Below, one piece after another: positions 1 to 7,241 of a stretch of DNA of 52,172 bases. A program made the translations under genes and the position numbers. The DNA is from Candidatus Poribacteria bacterium. Lineage in GTDB: Bacteria > Poribacteria > WGA-4E > WGA-3G. The stretch is from the NCBI GenBank assembly GCA_022394775.1, contig JAGFCB010000237.1:1-52172 (forward strand), in the 5' to 3' direction. Under the pieces are notes generated by a model. That model worked only from the letters and a program-made list of their open reading frames with translations, was not told the origin of the DNA and made no database searches. Position 1 is the first letter of the stretch, and each line of letters begins with the position of its first letter.

Positions 1-212
1 CCGTCGAGGAAGCGGATGTCTTCATCATTAAGATAGATATTCACAAACCGGCGAATATTTCCGCCTTCATCACAGAGACGTTCTTTCATCCCCGGATAGT
101 TCGCCTCAAGATTCTCAATAACGCCTTCAATATCGGCACCTTCTGTCTCAACTTCCGCCATGTTTTGCGTCAAACGTCTCAGCGGTGTTGGAATACGGAC
201 TATTACAGCCAT
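1..212 (-). CDS. MoaD/ThiS-family sulfur carrier protein (partial, C-terminus beyond window)
   Basis: The reverse strand from ATG at 212 reads MAVIVRIPTPLRRLTQNMAE and continues through about 70 residues to the window edge without a stop. The start has a clear AAGGAG ribosome site at about 224-229. The opening strand followed by LRRLTQN, the central NLEANYPGMKERLCDE and the later VNIYLNDEDIRFLDG match small ubiquitin-like sulfur carriers of the MoaD/ThiS/CysO group, where the last segment forms a core strand. The diagnostic C-terminal Gly-Gly lies outside the window. It follows a cysteine synthase and an APS/PAPS reductase in the same direction. By analogy with mycobacterial CysO-CysM, it may carry thiocarboxylate sulfur for cysteine synthesis; that role is inferred from neighbours. 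Molybdopterin or thiamin sulfur transfer are alternatives. Confidence 0.75.
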   Translation of the reverse strand, partial: MAVIVRIPTPLRRLTQNMAEVETEGADIEGVIENLEANYPGMKERLCDEGGNIRRFVNIYLNDEDIRFLD

Positions 213-268
213 AAATATATTTCTCCTTTTTGGATAACTGACGGCTGATCGCCGACGGCTGACAGCCA

Positions 269-1033
269 TTAAATCGAATAATGTAATCCACACTCTTTAG
301 CGTTTTCGTCTGTTTCAGAGTCTTCTAATGCAGGGGTTGCGTTTTGCCAACGCCACCGTCCTGCACGATTCGGTTCTCCAGGCTTTATGGGTGTTGTGCA
401 GATGACGCACCCGATTGATTCATAATAGTGACCTTGCGCATCCGCTTCAAGCAACGGGTTCACAGGGATTTCGTTTTCACGGACAAACTGCCACACTTTA
501 TCGGCAGTCCACTGAATCAAGGGACTCACCTTCAGTACAGGATGTGTCGCGGATGAGATAATTTCCGCTTTTCGGTGTTGTTTTCTGGCATCGGACTGGT
601 CGTGGCGTATACCCGTTATCCAAACGTCTAATGTTTCCAGCAGTCGTTGCATCGGACGGACTTTCCGGATATTACAACAGTACTCCTGCTTCGTTTTACT
701 ATCGAAAAACAGGTATTCACCGTGTTGGGCAACCATCTCCTGAACTTCTTGCGGGTCAGGCTGAATCTGTTCGATTTCAATCCCATAACGCGATTCTACC
801 TGCTCAAGGAAAGCGTAGGTCTCCGGAAACAGACGCAGTGTGTCGAGTGTGCAGACACGGAACGGCAACCCGTTTTCAGCGGCTAAGTGAACCATCACCA
901 TACCCGAAAGTTGCCCACTTGTGACGATCGCGGCGCGTTCTTTGAACCGTTTAAAGAGAGAGAAAAGAATTTCTTGGGGACTCTCCGTCAACAGAACTTC
1001 TTGGCAGAGAGTCTGATTTACTGGATAATTCAA
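269..1033 (-). CDS. cysH: Phosphoadenylyl/adenylyl-sulfate reductase (assimilatory, Fe-S type)
   Basis: A 254-residue protein of the APS/PAPS reductase family, which reduces activated sulfate to sulfite in the cytoplasm. It has the four cysteines of the [4Fe-4S] type (CC at 119-120 and CVIC at 209-212), which point to APS as substrate. PGEPNRAGRWRW and the C-terminal ECGLHYSI follow, with catalytic Cys248. LDTLRLFPETY matches the family LDTGRLPEETY. The nucleotide loop is unusual: where relatives have S-F-G-x-E-D, this protein reads TSGQLSGMV at 38-46. The start is TTG with no strong ribosome site; the frame stays open only ten codons further up, so the start is approximately right. It lies 35 bp after the cysteine synthase stop, probably in one operon. 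Confidence 0.88.
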   Translation of the reverse strand: MNYPVNQTLCQEVLLTESPQEILFSLFKRFKERAAIVTSGQLSGMVMVHLAAENGLPFRVCTLDTLRLFPETYAFLEQVESRYGIEIEQIQPDPQEVQEMVAQHGEYLFFDSKTKQEYCCNIRKVRPMQRLLETLDVWITGIRHDQSDARKQHRKAEIISSATHPVLKVSPLIQWTADKVWQFVRENEIPVNPLLEADAQGHYYESIGCVICTTPIKPGEPNRAGRWRWQNATPALEDSETDENAKECGLHYSI

Positions 1034-1068
1034 TTTTTTATTACTGTTTCTCGACGCAGTTTAAAAAA

Positions 1069-2019
1069 CTACGGGAGCATATCCATAACGTCCGATTCGA
1101 TTTCAAAATAACGACTCAAACTGAAATAACGTTCTCCGGCATCTGGCAGAATCGTAACAACCGTTTTATCCGGCCCCTGTGCCTTCGCAACCTGTAATGC
1201 CGCATAGACATTCGCACCTGACGACATCCCGACCAACAATCCCTCGGCTGTCGAAATGGACTTCATCATTTCGTAAGCATCTTTTTCAGAGACTGCGATG
1301 ACCTCGTCAATAACATCTACATTGAGCACTTCAGGAATCATCCCCGCGCCGAGTCCATCAATCCGAGTGGGACCCGGTTTACCGCCAGAAAGCACCGCTG
1401 AAACGCTCGGTTCCACAGCAACCACTTTTACATTCGGACACTCCGTCTTTAAAACCTCTCCAACGCCTGTTAGCGTACCGCCTGTGCCGACCCCTGTAAC
1501 GAAAAAATCGATGTCTGTACCGATTGTCTTAAGAATTTCGACTGCTGTCGTACGGCGGTGTATTTCGGGGTTAGCGGGGTTCGTGAACTGGTTCGGTATA
1601 TAGTGCCGTGGGTTCTGCCTAACAATGGATTCTGCTTCCCAGATCGCACTTGCCATACCGCCGTGTTCCGGTGTCAGCACAATTTTCGCACCAAAAGCGG
1701 AAAGGAGTTCATACTTCTCGCGGCTCACGTTCTCTGGCATCGTCAAAACGACAGGGTATCCTCGTGCGATCCCGACGATAGAGAGTCCCAACCCCGTATT
1801 ACCAGCGGTAGGTTCAACGATAGTATCCCCTTTTCTAAGGATACCGCGTTCTTCAGCATCAACGACCATCGCATAACTGATCCGGTCCTTGATACTGCCA
1901 CCCGGATTGTAAGCCTCCAATTTAGCGAAGATAGTCGCATCATCCTTACCGGGCAGAGCATTCAGGCGAATCGTCGGTGTATTCCCGATGAGGTCTGTCA
2001 AGTTCTTAGCGATCTTCAT
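1069..2019 (-). CDS. Cysteine synthase (O-acetylserine or O-phosphoserine sulfhydrylase, PLP fold type II)
   Basis: A 316-residue, full-length cysteine synthase. The PLP lysine lies in PGGSIKDRISYAMV near residue 44. The substrate loop PTAGNTGLGLS follows near 70, with a glycine-rich phosphate cup GVGTGGTLTGVGE and the C-terminal MSSGANVYAAL and PDAGERYFS. The enzyme replaces the leaving group of an activated serine with sulfide or carrier-bound sulfur to make cysteine. CysK and CysM types cannot be separated by eye; the MoaD-like carrier two genes downstream makes a CysM-like use of thiocarboxylate sulfur possible. It is the first gene of the operon, with a good promoter about 70-100 bp upstream of the ATG at 2019. 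Confidence 0.92.
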   Translation of the reverse strand: MKIAKNLTDLIGNTPTIRLNALPGKDDATIFAKLEAYNPGGSIKDRISYAMVVDAEERGILRKGDTIVEPTAGNTGLGLSIVGIARGYPVVLTMPENVSREKYELLSAFGAKIVLTPEHGGMASAIWEAESIVRQNPRHYIPNQFTNPANPEIHRRTTAVEILKTIGTDIDFFVTGVGTGGTLTGVGEVLKTECPNVKVVAVEPSVSAVLSGGKPGPTRIDGLGAGMIPEVLNVDVIDEVIAVSEKDAYEMMKSISTAEGLLVGMSSGANVYAALQVAKAQGPDKTVVTILPDAGERYFSLSRYFEIESDVMDMLP

Positions 2020-2088
2020 TTTTCATCCAGATAACAACGCACGACACCGTTTCCACAACCCTATCTTAAGTTAAAAATTCCACTTTAA

Positions 2089-2117
2089 AGTATAACATAC
2101 ACACTGCAAAAAGTCAA
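2089..2117 (-). promoter_or_regulatory. Sigma-70 type promoter of the cysteine synthase operon
   Basis: On the reverse strand TTGACT (2117-2112) is followed after exactly 17 bp by TATACT (2094-2089). The start codon of the cysteine synthase is about 70 bp further on. No riboswitch-like structure was recognised in the leader. Confidence 0.7.
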
Positions 2118-2284
2118 ATTTTTCACATAAGCATATTTAAAATGATTTTGATCTAAAACCGACTGCCATCTGTGTACCTTGACCCAAAAAACGGACTGGC
2201 AGTGTCTACCAGCCCACTGTTATTTCCAACTGCTTAAGTGAGATCGGCTATAGCAATTTCCGTTATTTTATTTTCCATGCGGCC

Positions 2285-2506
2285 TTAATTGTGAAAACAG
2301 GTGATTAACGCCACAGCGGAGTCGATGAAAAAACTATTACGTTGTTGAGGTGGATCCCCTGGGGACTTAGTAGTACCTTCTGGCACGACCGATGCCTCAG
2401 CACGTAAAGCCTTCCACTGCTTTTTCGCGCGTGCCGAAACCTCCTCAGATATACCCTTCTCTTTTTTAAGATAATCCTCCAAATTGCTACCGCGATACTT
2501 ATTCAT
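2285..2506 (-). CDS. Small antitoxin-like protein, probably truncated
   Basis: A 73-residue ORF. Its first 40 residues (MNKYRGSNLEDYLKKEKG and SEEVSARAKKQW) resemble the N-terminus of small XRE-type antitoxins that follow HigB/RelE-like toxins. The usual helix-turn-helix half is absent. The remainder (PEGTTKSPGDPPQQRNSFFI and on) looks unrelated, and its DNA carries AAGTCCCC then GGGGATCC, resembling the dispersed element seen at 25.55 kb, so a repeat may have replaced the C-terminal half. The start ATG directly abuts the stop of the upstream toxin frame, the usual toxin-first layout. Probably non-functional as a DNA-binding antitoxin. Confidence 0.5.
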   Translation of the reverse strand: MNKYRGSNLEDYLKKEKGISEEVSARAKKQWKALRAEASVVPEGTTKSPGDPPQQRNSFFIDSAVALITCFHN

Positions 2507-2793
2507 TTATTCAGTCTTCCCTGTCCATAGTTCATTTCGTCTTCGTGCTATACGCAGATCTTTCCGCGGAGTGCGTTGAGACTTCTTGACAAAACCGTGC
2601 AAGAGGATTATTTCCCCGTTTCAACAGTAAACAAAACTCGCGCAATACGCTTTCCGTCGCTGATGCGGCTGCGAATTTCCCACAGACTTTTTTCGCCTTG
2701 CAGTTTTTTCACGAGGCTCGTCCCCAATACCGAGGGCCAATTTTCCGCTACAACTGTTATATTAGTGTCAATTATCATTAAAGTTCCTTTCAT
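2507..2793 (-). pseudogene. HigB/RelE-like (Gp49 family) toxin, frameshifted
   Basis: Two adjacent reverse frames together give a HigB-like toxin. The first part contains LVKKLQGEKSLWEIRSRISD and RIARVLFTVETGK, then meets TAA near 2605. One frame over, the sequence continues as IILLHGFVKKSQRTPRKDLR and IARRRNELWTGKTE, ending at TAA 2509-2507 directly before the antitoxin ATG. The joined sequence matches the core of phage-derived Gp49/HigB toxins (L-W-E-I-R, R-V-L-F, LLHGFxKKxQxTP). A single missing base in the run GGGGAAATAATC near 2605-2616 explains the break. About 25 N-terminal residues of a normal toxin also seem to be missing. Either a decayed module or an assembly error. Confidence 0.65.
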
Positions 2794-2956
2794 AAATGTA
2801 AGCGAATTTAGCGTCTATGGACTGTCCAAAGATTTCTGCATCGAAAGCACTTGGTGTTCGTTTTTTGTTACTTTTGATTCTCTCACCACTTTGCGAAAGA
2901 ACAGTGCACAACCTAACAAGTTATGCTACACAGTCTACAACAGCAGCATATTTCTG

Positions 2957-3121
2957 TTATCGGTTTTCAAGTTGTCGGCGGAGTTGTTCTAATTTACGTT
3001 CTGAGGTATCCGTCTGTAAGCGCGGAATAAATTGCGCTACTACGAACCGGTTTTTTGTTAATGAGAGGCGTTTATTTAGAAATGATATTGGTTCATGAAT
3101 CCACCGCTTGGCAGCATACAA
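2957..3121 (-). CDS. Hypothetical small ORF downstream of DUF433 gene
   Basis: A 54-codon reverse frame starting at TTG 3121, not recognised. It has AAGGAG about 10 bases upstream, directly after the stop of the DUF433 gene. The translation runs LYAAKRWIHEPISFLNKR and ends with a charged helix TSERKLEQLRRQLENR. DUF433 antitoxins are normally followed by a DUF5615 nuclease-like partner, and this sequence does not look like one. It may be a replacement, a remnant or a chance frame; the ribosome site is the main support. Confidence 0.25.
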   Translation of the reverse strand: MYAAKRWIHEPISFLNKRLSLTKNRFVVAQFIPRLQTDTSERKLEQLRRQLENR

Positions 3122-3138
3122 CGCGCCCCGACTCCTTC

Positions 3139-3342
3139 TTATCGCAGGTGTGATCGGAATGTGTGAGTCAAGGCGAATTCCAAGAAAGCGACCCCCTGCT
3201 CCCGAGAAACTGAAGGAAATCCCTCAAGAAAATAGTCGAGATGCTCTCCAGCTTTTAGATGATCAATGAGTATCTTTACGGGCACCCGTATTCCCGTAAA
3301 TACGGGAGTTCCTCCGTGAATCTCAGGATCTTGGTTTATCAC
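3139..3342 (-). CDS. DUF433 family antitoxin-like protein
   Basis: A 67-residue protein with the signature of DUF433 antitoxins: NQDPEIHGGTPVFTGIRVPV followed by LIDHLKAGEHLDYFLEGFPS and VSREQGVAFLEFA. These small winged-helix-like proteins usually pair with a DUF5615 toxin in a VapBC-like module. The start is GTG at 3342 with a poor ribosome site. No recognisable DUF5615 gene follows; only a 54-codon frame of unknown nature does. Family assignment is firm; toxin-antitoxin function here is unproven because the partner is missing. Confidence 0.75.
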   Translation of the reverse strand: MINQDPEIHGGTPVFTGIRVPVKILIDHLKAGEHLDYFLEGFPSVSREQGVAFLEFALTHTFRSHLR

Positions 3343-3371
3343 TTACTCGGGTTCATAGTTTTCTATTCTTC

Positions 3372-4208
3372 TTAATGAACCATTGACCCGCCAGCGACAG
3401 GTATAGATAGACCTGTTAGAAAGTTTGATTGTTCTGATGCCAGAAAAGATACCGTATTCGCAACGTCTGTTCTCGTTGCCAGTCTACCGAGCGGAACTAA
3501 ACCAGATCTGTTCTGTATGAGCTCCGCATACTTATCTTTGAATTGTTCATTATTCTCGGTGAGAGCATTCACAAGTTGGGTAACACGTTCTGTATCCACT
3601 AAACTGGGGCAAACGGCATTTACGTTTATCTGATAAGGAGCAAGTTCAAGTGCGAGGGCTTGCGTGAGTCCTATAATCGCAAACTTTGAAGCACTATACG
3701 CAGCGTATTTCGGCATCGCTTCTTTTCCCACGACAGAAGATATATTGATGATCTTACCGTGTATTCTCTTTTCTATAAAATGGCGAGCTACCGCTTGTGA
3801 GGAAAGAAATGTGCCTTTCGCATTGACTTTGATGACTCTATCCCATTCTTTTTCATCTAAGTCAACAGCGAGAACTCGGTCTTTGCCCGGTTTAGATCCA
3901 GCATTATTAACCAATATATCTATTCTACCGAACTTAGATACTATTTCTTCTATCATGGCAGCTACTTGATCCGCGTTCGTAATATCTACGACCAATCCGA
4001 AGGAACGTCTACCGATTGATTTTATTTCACTCACGACATCTTGTAACCCTCGCCATTCGGATTCATCTAAGTTATACGGTTTTTCAACGACATCATTCAC
4101 GACGACATCAGCACCCTCTTTGGCTAACTTCACCGCAATCGCGCGCCCTAAACCGAACTCGCCCGCAGCACCTGTGACTAGGGCAATCTTTCCTTTTAAA
4201 TTACTCAT
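3372..4208 (-). CDS. Short-chain dehydrogenase/reductase (SDR family)
   Basis: A 278-residue classical SDR. The cofactor loop is TGAAGEFGLG at 12-21, with NNAG at 101-104. The catalytic Ser is near 157 (INISSVVG), and Tyr171 and Lys175 lie in YAAYSASK. The C-terminal LTGLSIPVAGGSMVH closes the fold as in 3-oxoacyl-ACP reductase and glucose dehydrogenase relatives. It is an NAD(P)-dependent oxidoreductase of unknown substrate. The loop is slightly longer than the usual TGxxxGxG. The ATG at 4208 has a GGGG-rich site upstream. It is preceded by a SUMF1-type gene in the same direction, with an 80 bp gap. Confidence 0.9.
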   Translation of the reverse strand: MSNLKGKIALVTGAAGEFGLGRAIAVKLAKEGADVVVNDVVEKPYNLDESEWRGLQDVVSEIKSIGRRSFGLVVDITNADQVAAMIEEIVSKFGRIDILVNNAGSKPGKDRVLAVDLDEKEWDRVIKVNAKGTFLSSQAVARHFIEKRIHGKIINISSVVGKEAMPKYAAYSASKFAIIGLTQALALELAPYQINVNAVCPSLVDTERVTQLVNALTENNEQFKDKYAELIQNRSGLVPLGRLATRTDVANTVSFLASEQSNFLTGLSIPVAGGSMVH

Positions 4209-4287
4209 ATACGATCCCCAGTTGTTTCTTAACTTCGGTTAATCCGTGTTTTTATATTTAGAAGTGAGCATTTCGCAACTTAAGATG

Positions 4288-5211
4288 TTACTTGTCCTTC
4301 ACACAACGAAAACCGTAACTGTAGAACGTGAACCAGGGCAAAACGCCGTCGCGGCAGGAGACACGCGCGAAATAGGCTGAATTGACCCATGTGCCACCAC
4401 GCAAGACGCGAGGCACCAGCCGATCGACTTCTGTAAAGTTATCCATTAACTTGTTCACACTCTTCGCACCCGCCACCGGATTACGCGCAACACCATCTCG
4501 CGGAAATGTAGAATAGAAATCCACTTCATAGGCATCCAAACACCATTCCGACACATTACCCGTCATATCATATAACTTGTAACCATTCCCAGGATATTTA
4601 CGCACTGGGGTGGTATCCCTAACATTCCATCCATAGTTCGCATCCTGGGGGGTGATCGTATCCCCATGCGGATACTTTTGACTCGCCAAGCCACCCCGGG
4701 CCGCATATTCCCATTCCGCCTCTGTCGGTAAACGCTTCCCCGACCACTCGGCGTAAGCTATCGCCGCATACCAACTCACATATACCACCGGATGATTGCC
4801 TCTCCCACTTGGATAGTTATTTCCATTCCAATGTTTGAGGTAATTTGCATTAACAAATTCTGCATTAACGCGACCCTTTTGCCACTGTGGGTTTTCAAGC
4901 AAGAACGCCTTATATTGCGTGTTGGTAACTTCAGTTTCATCCATATAGAAAGCGTCAACATACACGGTGTGTACCGGCCGTGCATCTTTGCGATCTTGCG
5001 CATCGTTGCTGCCCATCTGAAACTCGCCTGTTGGGACAAGAACCATCCCTTTAGGAGGCATCGGGACATCAGAAGCATTGGGGTCATCAACCTTATAGGT
5101 AAGCACGGGCACCTCATCTGCCCACGTAAGGTTAGAAACCTCCATACCGCCGAAGCAAATGGTGAAGAAACAGATGGATGCAAGAATGAAAAAATGGATA
5201 TGGGTTTTCAT
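4288..5211 (-). CDS. Secreted SUMF1/formylglycine-generating-enzyme-like domain protein
   Basis: A 307-residue exported protein. A signal peptide covers residues 1-22, followed by a complete SUMF1 fold: MVLVPTGEFQMGSNDAQDR, then MDETEVTNTQYKAF, VSWYAAIAYAEWSGKRLPTE, MTGNVSEWC, RVLRGGTW and YGFRCVK. True formylglycine-generating enzymes carry a copper-binding cysteine pair just after the RGG motif. Here that stretch is RVLRGGTWVNSAYFARVSC and lacks the pair, so formylglycine synthesis is unlikely. Related proteins act in ergothioneine-type chemistry, as PvdO-like factors, or as binding domains. Substrate unknown. The gene stands alone between the SDR and RraA-like genes. Confidence 0.88.
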   Translation of the reverse strand: MKTHIHFFILASICFFTICFGGMEVSNLTWADEVPVLTYKVDDPNASDVPMPPKGMVLVPTGEFQMGSNDAQDRKDARPVHTVYVDAFYMDETEVTNTQYKAFLLENPQWQKGRVNAEFVNANYLKHWNGNNYPSGRGNHPVVYVSWYAAIAYAEWSGKRLPTEAEWEYAARGGLASQKYPHGDTITPQDANYGWNVRDTTPVRKYPGNGYKLYDMTGNVSEWCLDAYEVDFYSTFPRDGVARNPVAGAKSVNKLMDNFTEVDRLVPRVLRGGTWVNSAYFARVSCRDGVLPWFTFYSYGFRCVKDK

Positions 5212-5269
5212 AAAAAATCGCCTAAAGGGTTTACACGAAATACTTGTCTTAATTTTTCTAATTTCTGGT

Positions 5270-5335
5270 CTGAATTAACGTTAGCACTTCAGCATCCTGA
5301 AAATCCTAAAATTCTGTAAATCCTGATTCAGACCT
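5270..5335. repeat. Dispersed repeat ending in CCTGATTCAGAC
   Basis: The intergenic DNA contains repeated pieces CATCCTGAAAATCCTAAAAT and AAATCCTGATTCAGAC. AAATCCTGATTCAGAC recurs at about 7231-7246 after another gene pair and at about 51456-51471. It looks like a short genome-wide intergenic element rather than a gene. Confidence 0.5.
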
Positions 5336-5337
5336 CT

Positions 5338-6144
5338 CTATTTCTGACTTTCTTGCCATTTCGCAAAATCTGCCTCAATCTCCTCCGACCATTTACGATC
5401 TATTTCACCAGGCGTATATTTACCCTCGCGCAACCGTTGATGCCCGAACCGGTCTCGGAGTGCCACCTCTTCGCCTTGTTCGACCACTTGTTGCGCGAAA
5501 TGCGGCGGGATAAAGATAACACCGCCGCGCCTCCCTAAAACCACATCTCCCGGTAGCACCGTCGCCTCCGCAATCCGGATCGGGATGTTGATGCCAGTGA
5601 GTGTGACATTCGCAATTCCTGTCGGATCCACACCCCGCACGAATGTAGAAAAATCAGGCAATTCATAGATACCGTCCAGATCCCGGATCCCACCGTCAAT
5701 GACCATACCCGTCCCAGTTTTCGCATAAATGGAGTTGCCGAGGTTATCACCAGCAAAAGTGCCGTCCTTCACTTTACCGAAGAGATCCACGACGATGACA
5801 TCATCGCGGACGAGCGTATCAATCACCCACGAGTTTTGACCACCGACGCGTTCCTCTTTTTCACCTTGTGCAGCGATAGCATCGTTGAAATCAGGGCGGA
5901 TCGGCACAAAAGCACAGGTTACCGCTCTACCAACCAGAATCCGGTCCGGATGAAGGTTCATCCACTCGCCAGCGAATTGGAACTTATAGTTGTTGCCGTT
6001 GAGAACACCCCACGCCTGCTCGATACTGATAGCCTTCATTCGCCGAATAATATCGTCCGAAACCCGGGGACGTCCGTCAGAAAACCGATCGCCTTCCCAT
6101 AAGTGTGTCATCGCGAGGATGCTCTCTTTATCAATAAGTCGCAT
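5338..6144 (-). CDS. RraA-family protein (HMG/CHA aldolase-like)
   Basis: A 268-residue member of the RraA fold. The core motif G-N-S-x(6)-G...DGGIRDLDGI carries the conserved Arg-Asp used for metal-dependent cleavage in 4-hydroxy-4-methyl-2-oxoglutarate aldolases. GDVVLGRRGGVIFIPPHFA is the usual C-terminal strand. The family was first named for inhibition of RNase E, but members in catabolic clusters are mostly aldolases or decarboxylases of oxaloacetate-type acids; neighbours here favour a metabolic role. It is longer than E. coli RraA by about 100 residues, mostly in an N-terminal helical part (MRLIDKESILAMTHLWEGDR) and a C-terminal extension. ATG at 6144 has AAGGAA upstream. Confidence 0.85.
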   Translation of the reverse strand: MRLIDKESILAMTHLWEGDRFSDGRPRVSDDIIRRMKAISIEQAWGVLNGNNYKFQFAGEWMNLHPDRILVGRAVTCAFVPIRPDFNDAIAAQGEKEERVGGQNSWVIDTLVRDDVIVVDLFGKVKDGTFAGDNLGNSIYAKTGTGMVIDGGIRDLDGIYELPDFSTFVRGVDPTGIANVTLTGINIPIRIAEATVLPGDVVLGRRGGVIFIPPHFAQQVVEQGEEVALRDRFGHQRLREGKYTPGEIDRKWSEEIEADFAKWQESQK

Positions 6145-6185
6145 GTTCTGTTCCTTCCGAACAACCTCGCGATATGGAGATTGTC

Positions 6186-6211
6186 GTAGGGGCGAGGTCG
6201 CCTCGCCCTAC
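6186..6211. repeat. Palindromic repeat GTAGGGGCGAGG/CCTCGCCCTAC
   Basis: An inverted repeat in which GTAGGGGCGAGG pairs with CCTCGCCCTAC across two bases. It includes the stop codon of the sugar-phosphate isomerase-like gene. It could act as a hairpin on the transcript, but no T-run follows. It looks like a mobile palindromic unit. Confidence 0.5.
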
Positions 6212-7062
6212 AGTCCTGCGTTTGCCCATACCTGATCGAGTGATTCCGCAGTCGCTTTTGCGGCATCTGCAGGTTCCATGCCGTTCACCTTCTGGCTGAA
6301 AGGTTCAGGTGTCACAGGTCCCTCGTAACCGATCTCTGTCAGGATTTGCATCAATTCAGTGAGCGGGATGACCCCAGTTTCAGCAGGAAGGCATCTGATA
6401 TTATCGATCTGATCATACGGGTCGATTCCGGCAGGGGCATCGTTGATGTGGACGTAAACGACATCTGATGCGGAGAGTTTGCGAACATCGTCGGTCGTAG
6501 AGCGACAGGTGTACCAGTGCCATGTATCAAACAACAGCCCAACGTTTCCAGTGCCGACAGCAGCAGCAAGTCCTAACATCGCATCCATCGAATAGGCGAA
6601 GAGGTACGTGGAGCCTTTGCGGCTCGTTGCGGGTCCGATAAACTCAAGTCCGAGTGAATGCCCGTGGTCTTTAAGAATCTCGGTGACGGAACGCAACCGT
6701 TTGACAGAAAAATCCCAATTCTCCTGAAAGGTCATATCGTTTGAGGCGGGACCGACAACGGTAGTTGTTCGGTAGCAACCGAGTTCCGCCGCGAGTGCCG
6801 CACGTTCCGGCAGCTGCGCTAAACCCGCGTTAAAGTCAGCCTCGGGACCGCGCCAATTAACGCCGAATCCCCAACCGCCCATCGCAATCCCGGCTTCCGA
6901 CCAGAGGTCTTTGACGTATTGCACGGAATGTTCTTGTGCGAGTTGGTTGGCTTCGTCGATGCTAAGATCCAGACCCTCAAAACCGGAATTTTTTGCTAAT
7001 GCTAAGCCTTCTGTCATATTTGCCCGGATGCCGATTGCACCGGTACTCAAATTTTTAAACAT
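6208..7062 (-). CDS. Sugar phosphate isomerase/epimerase (xylose isomerase-like TIM barrel)
   Basis: A 284-residue TIM-barrel protein of the AP-endonuclease-2/xylose-isomerase superfamily. Features include GFEGLDLSIDEANQLAQEH at the first strands, LGLEFIGPATSRKG with a metal-ligand Glu, VGLLFDTWHWY with Asp-x-x-His, VYVHINDAP and a final GYEGPVTPEPFS. These supply the usual Glu/Asp/His metal set. Reaction unknown; relatives epimerise or dehydrate sugars and inositols. The frame extends 37 codons further upstream, but ATG at 7062 is preferred because AAGGA lies 11 bases before it and the homologous region begins there. The gene sits with PhyH and Gfo/Idh genes, a common catabolic grouping. Confidence 0.87.
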   Translation of the reverse strand: MFKNLSTGAIGIRANMTEGLALAKNSGFEGLDLSIDEANQLAQEHSVQYVKDLWSEAGIAMGGWGFGVNWRGPEADFNAGLAQLPERAALAAELGCYRTTTVVGPASNDMTFQENWDFSVKRLRSVTEILKDHGHSLGLEFIGPATSRKGSTYLFAYSMDAMLGLAAAVGTGNVGLLFDTWHWYTCRSTTDDVRKLSASDVVYVHINDAPAGIDPYDQIDNIRCLPAETGVIPLTELMQILTEIGYEGPVTPEPFSQKVNGMEPADAAKATAESLDQVWANAGL

Positions 7063-7241
7063 GTTTTTATATTTCCTTACGGTTCGGTCAGGCGAGTTAG
7101 AAACTTTCACGTTCTTCCCCGTAAAGTCGCCCTCCATTTTGCGGCGTACTCGCCCATAAGCGATCTGCTTCATTACGGGCTAACGTTTTAGAACCTCACT
7201 GTCTCTAATCCAGCGAATCCTCTTATCCGATAAATCCTGAT

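Noticed and set aside
1298..2034. Plus-strand frames of 83-158 codons across the cysteine synthase
   Set aside because: Shadows of a well-supported reverse-strand gene.
2605..2616. Programmed -1 frameshifting in the HigB-like toxin
   Set aside because: The run G GGG AAA is not a canonical slippery heptamer and the rest of the module is also decayed, so mutation or sequencing error is more likely.
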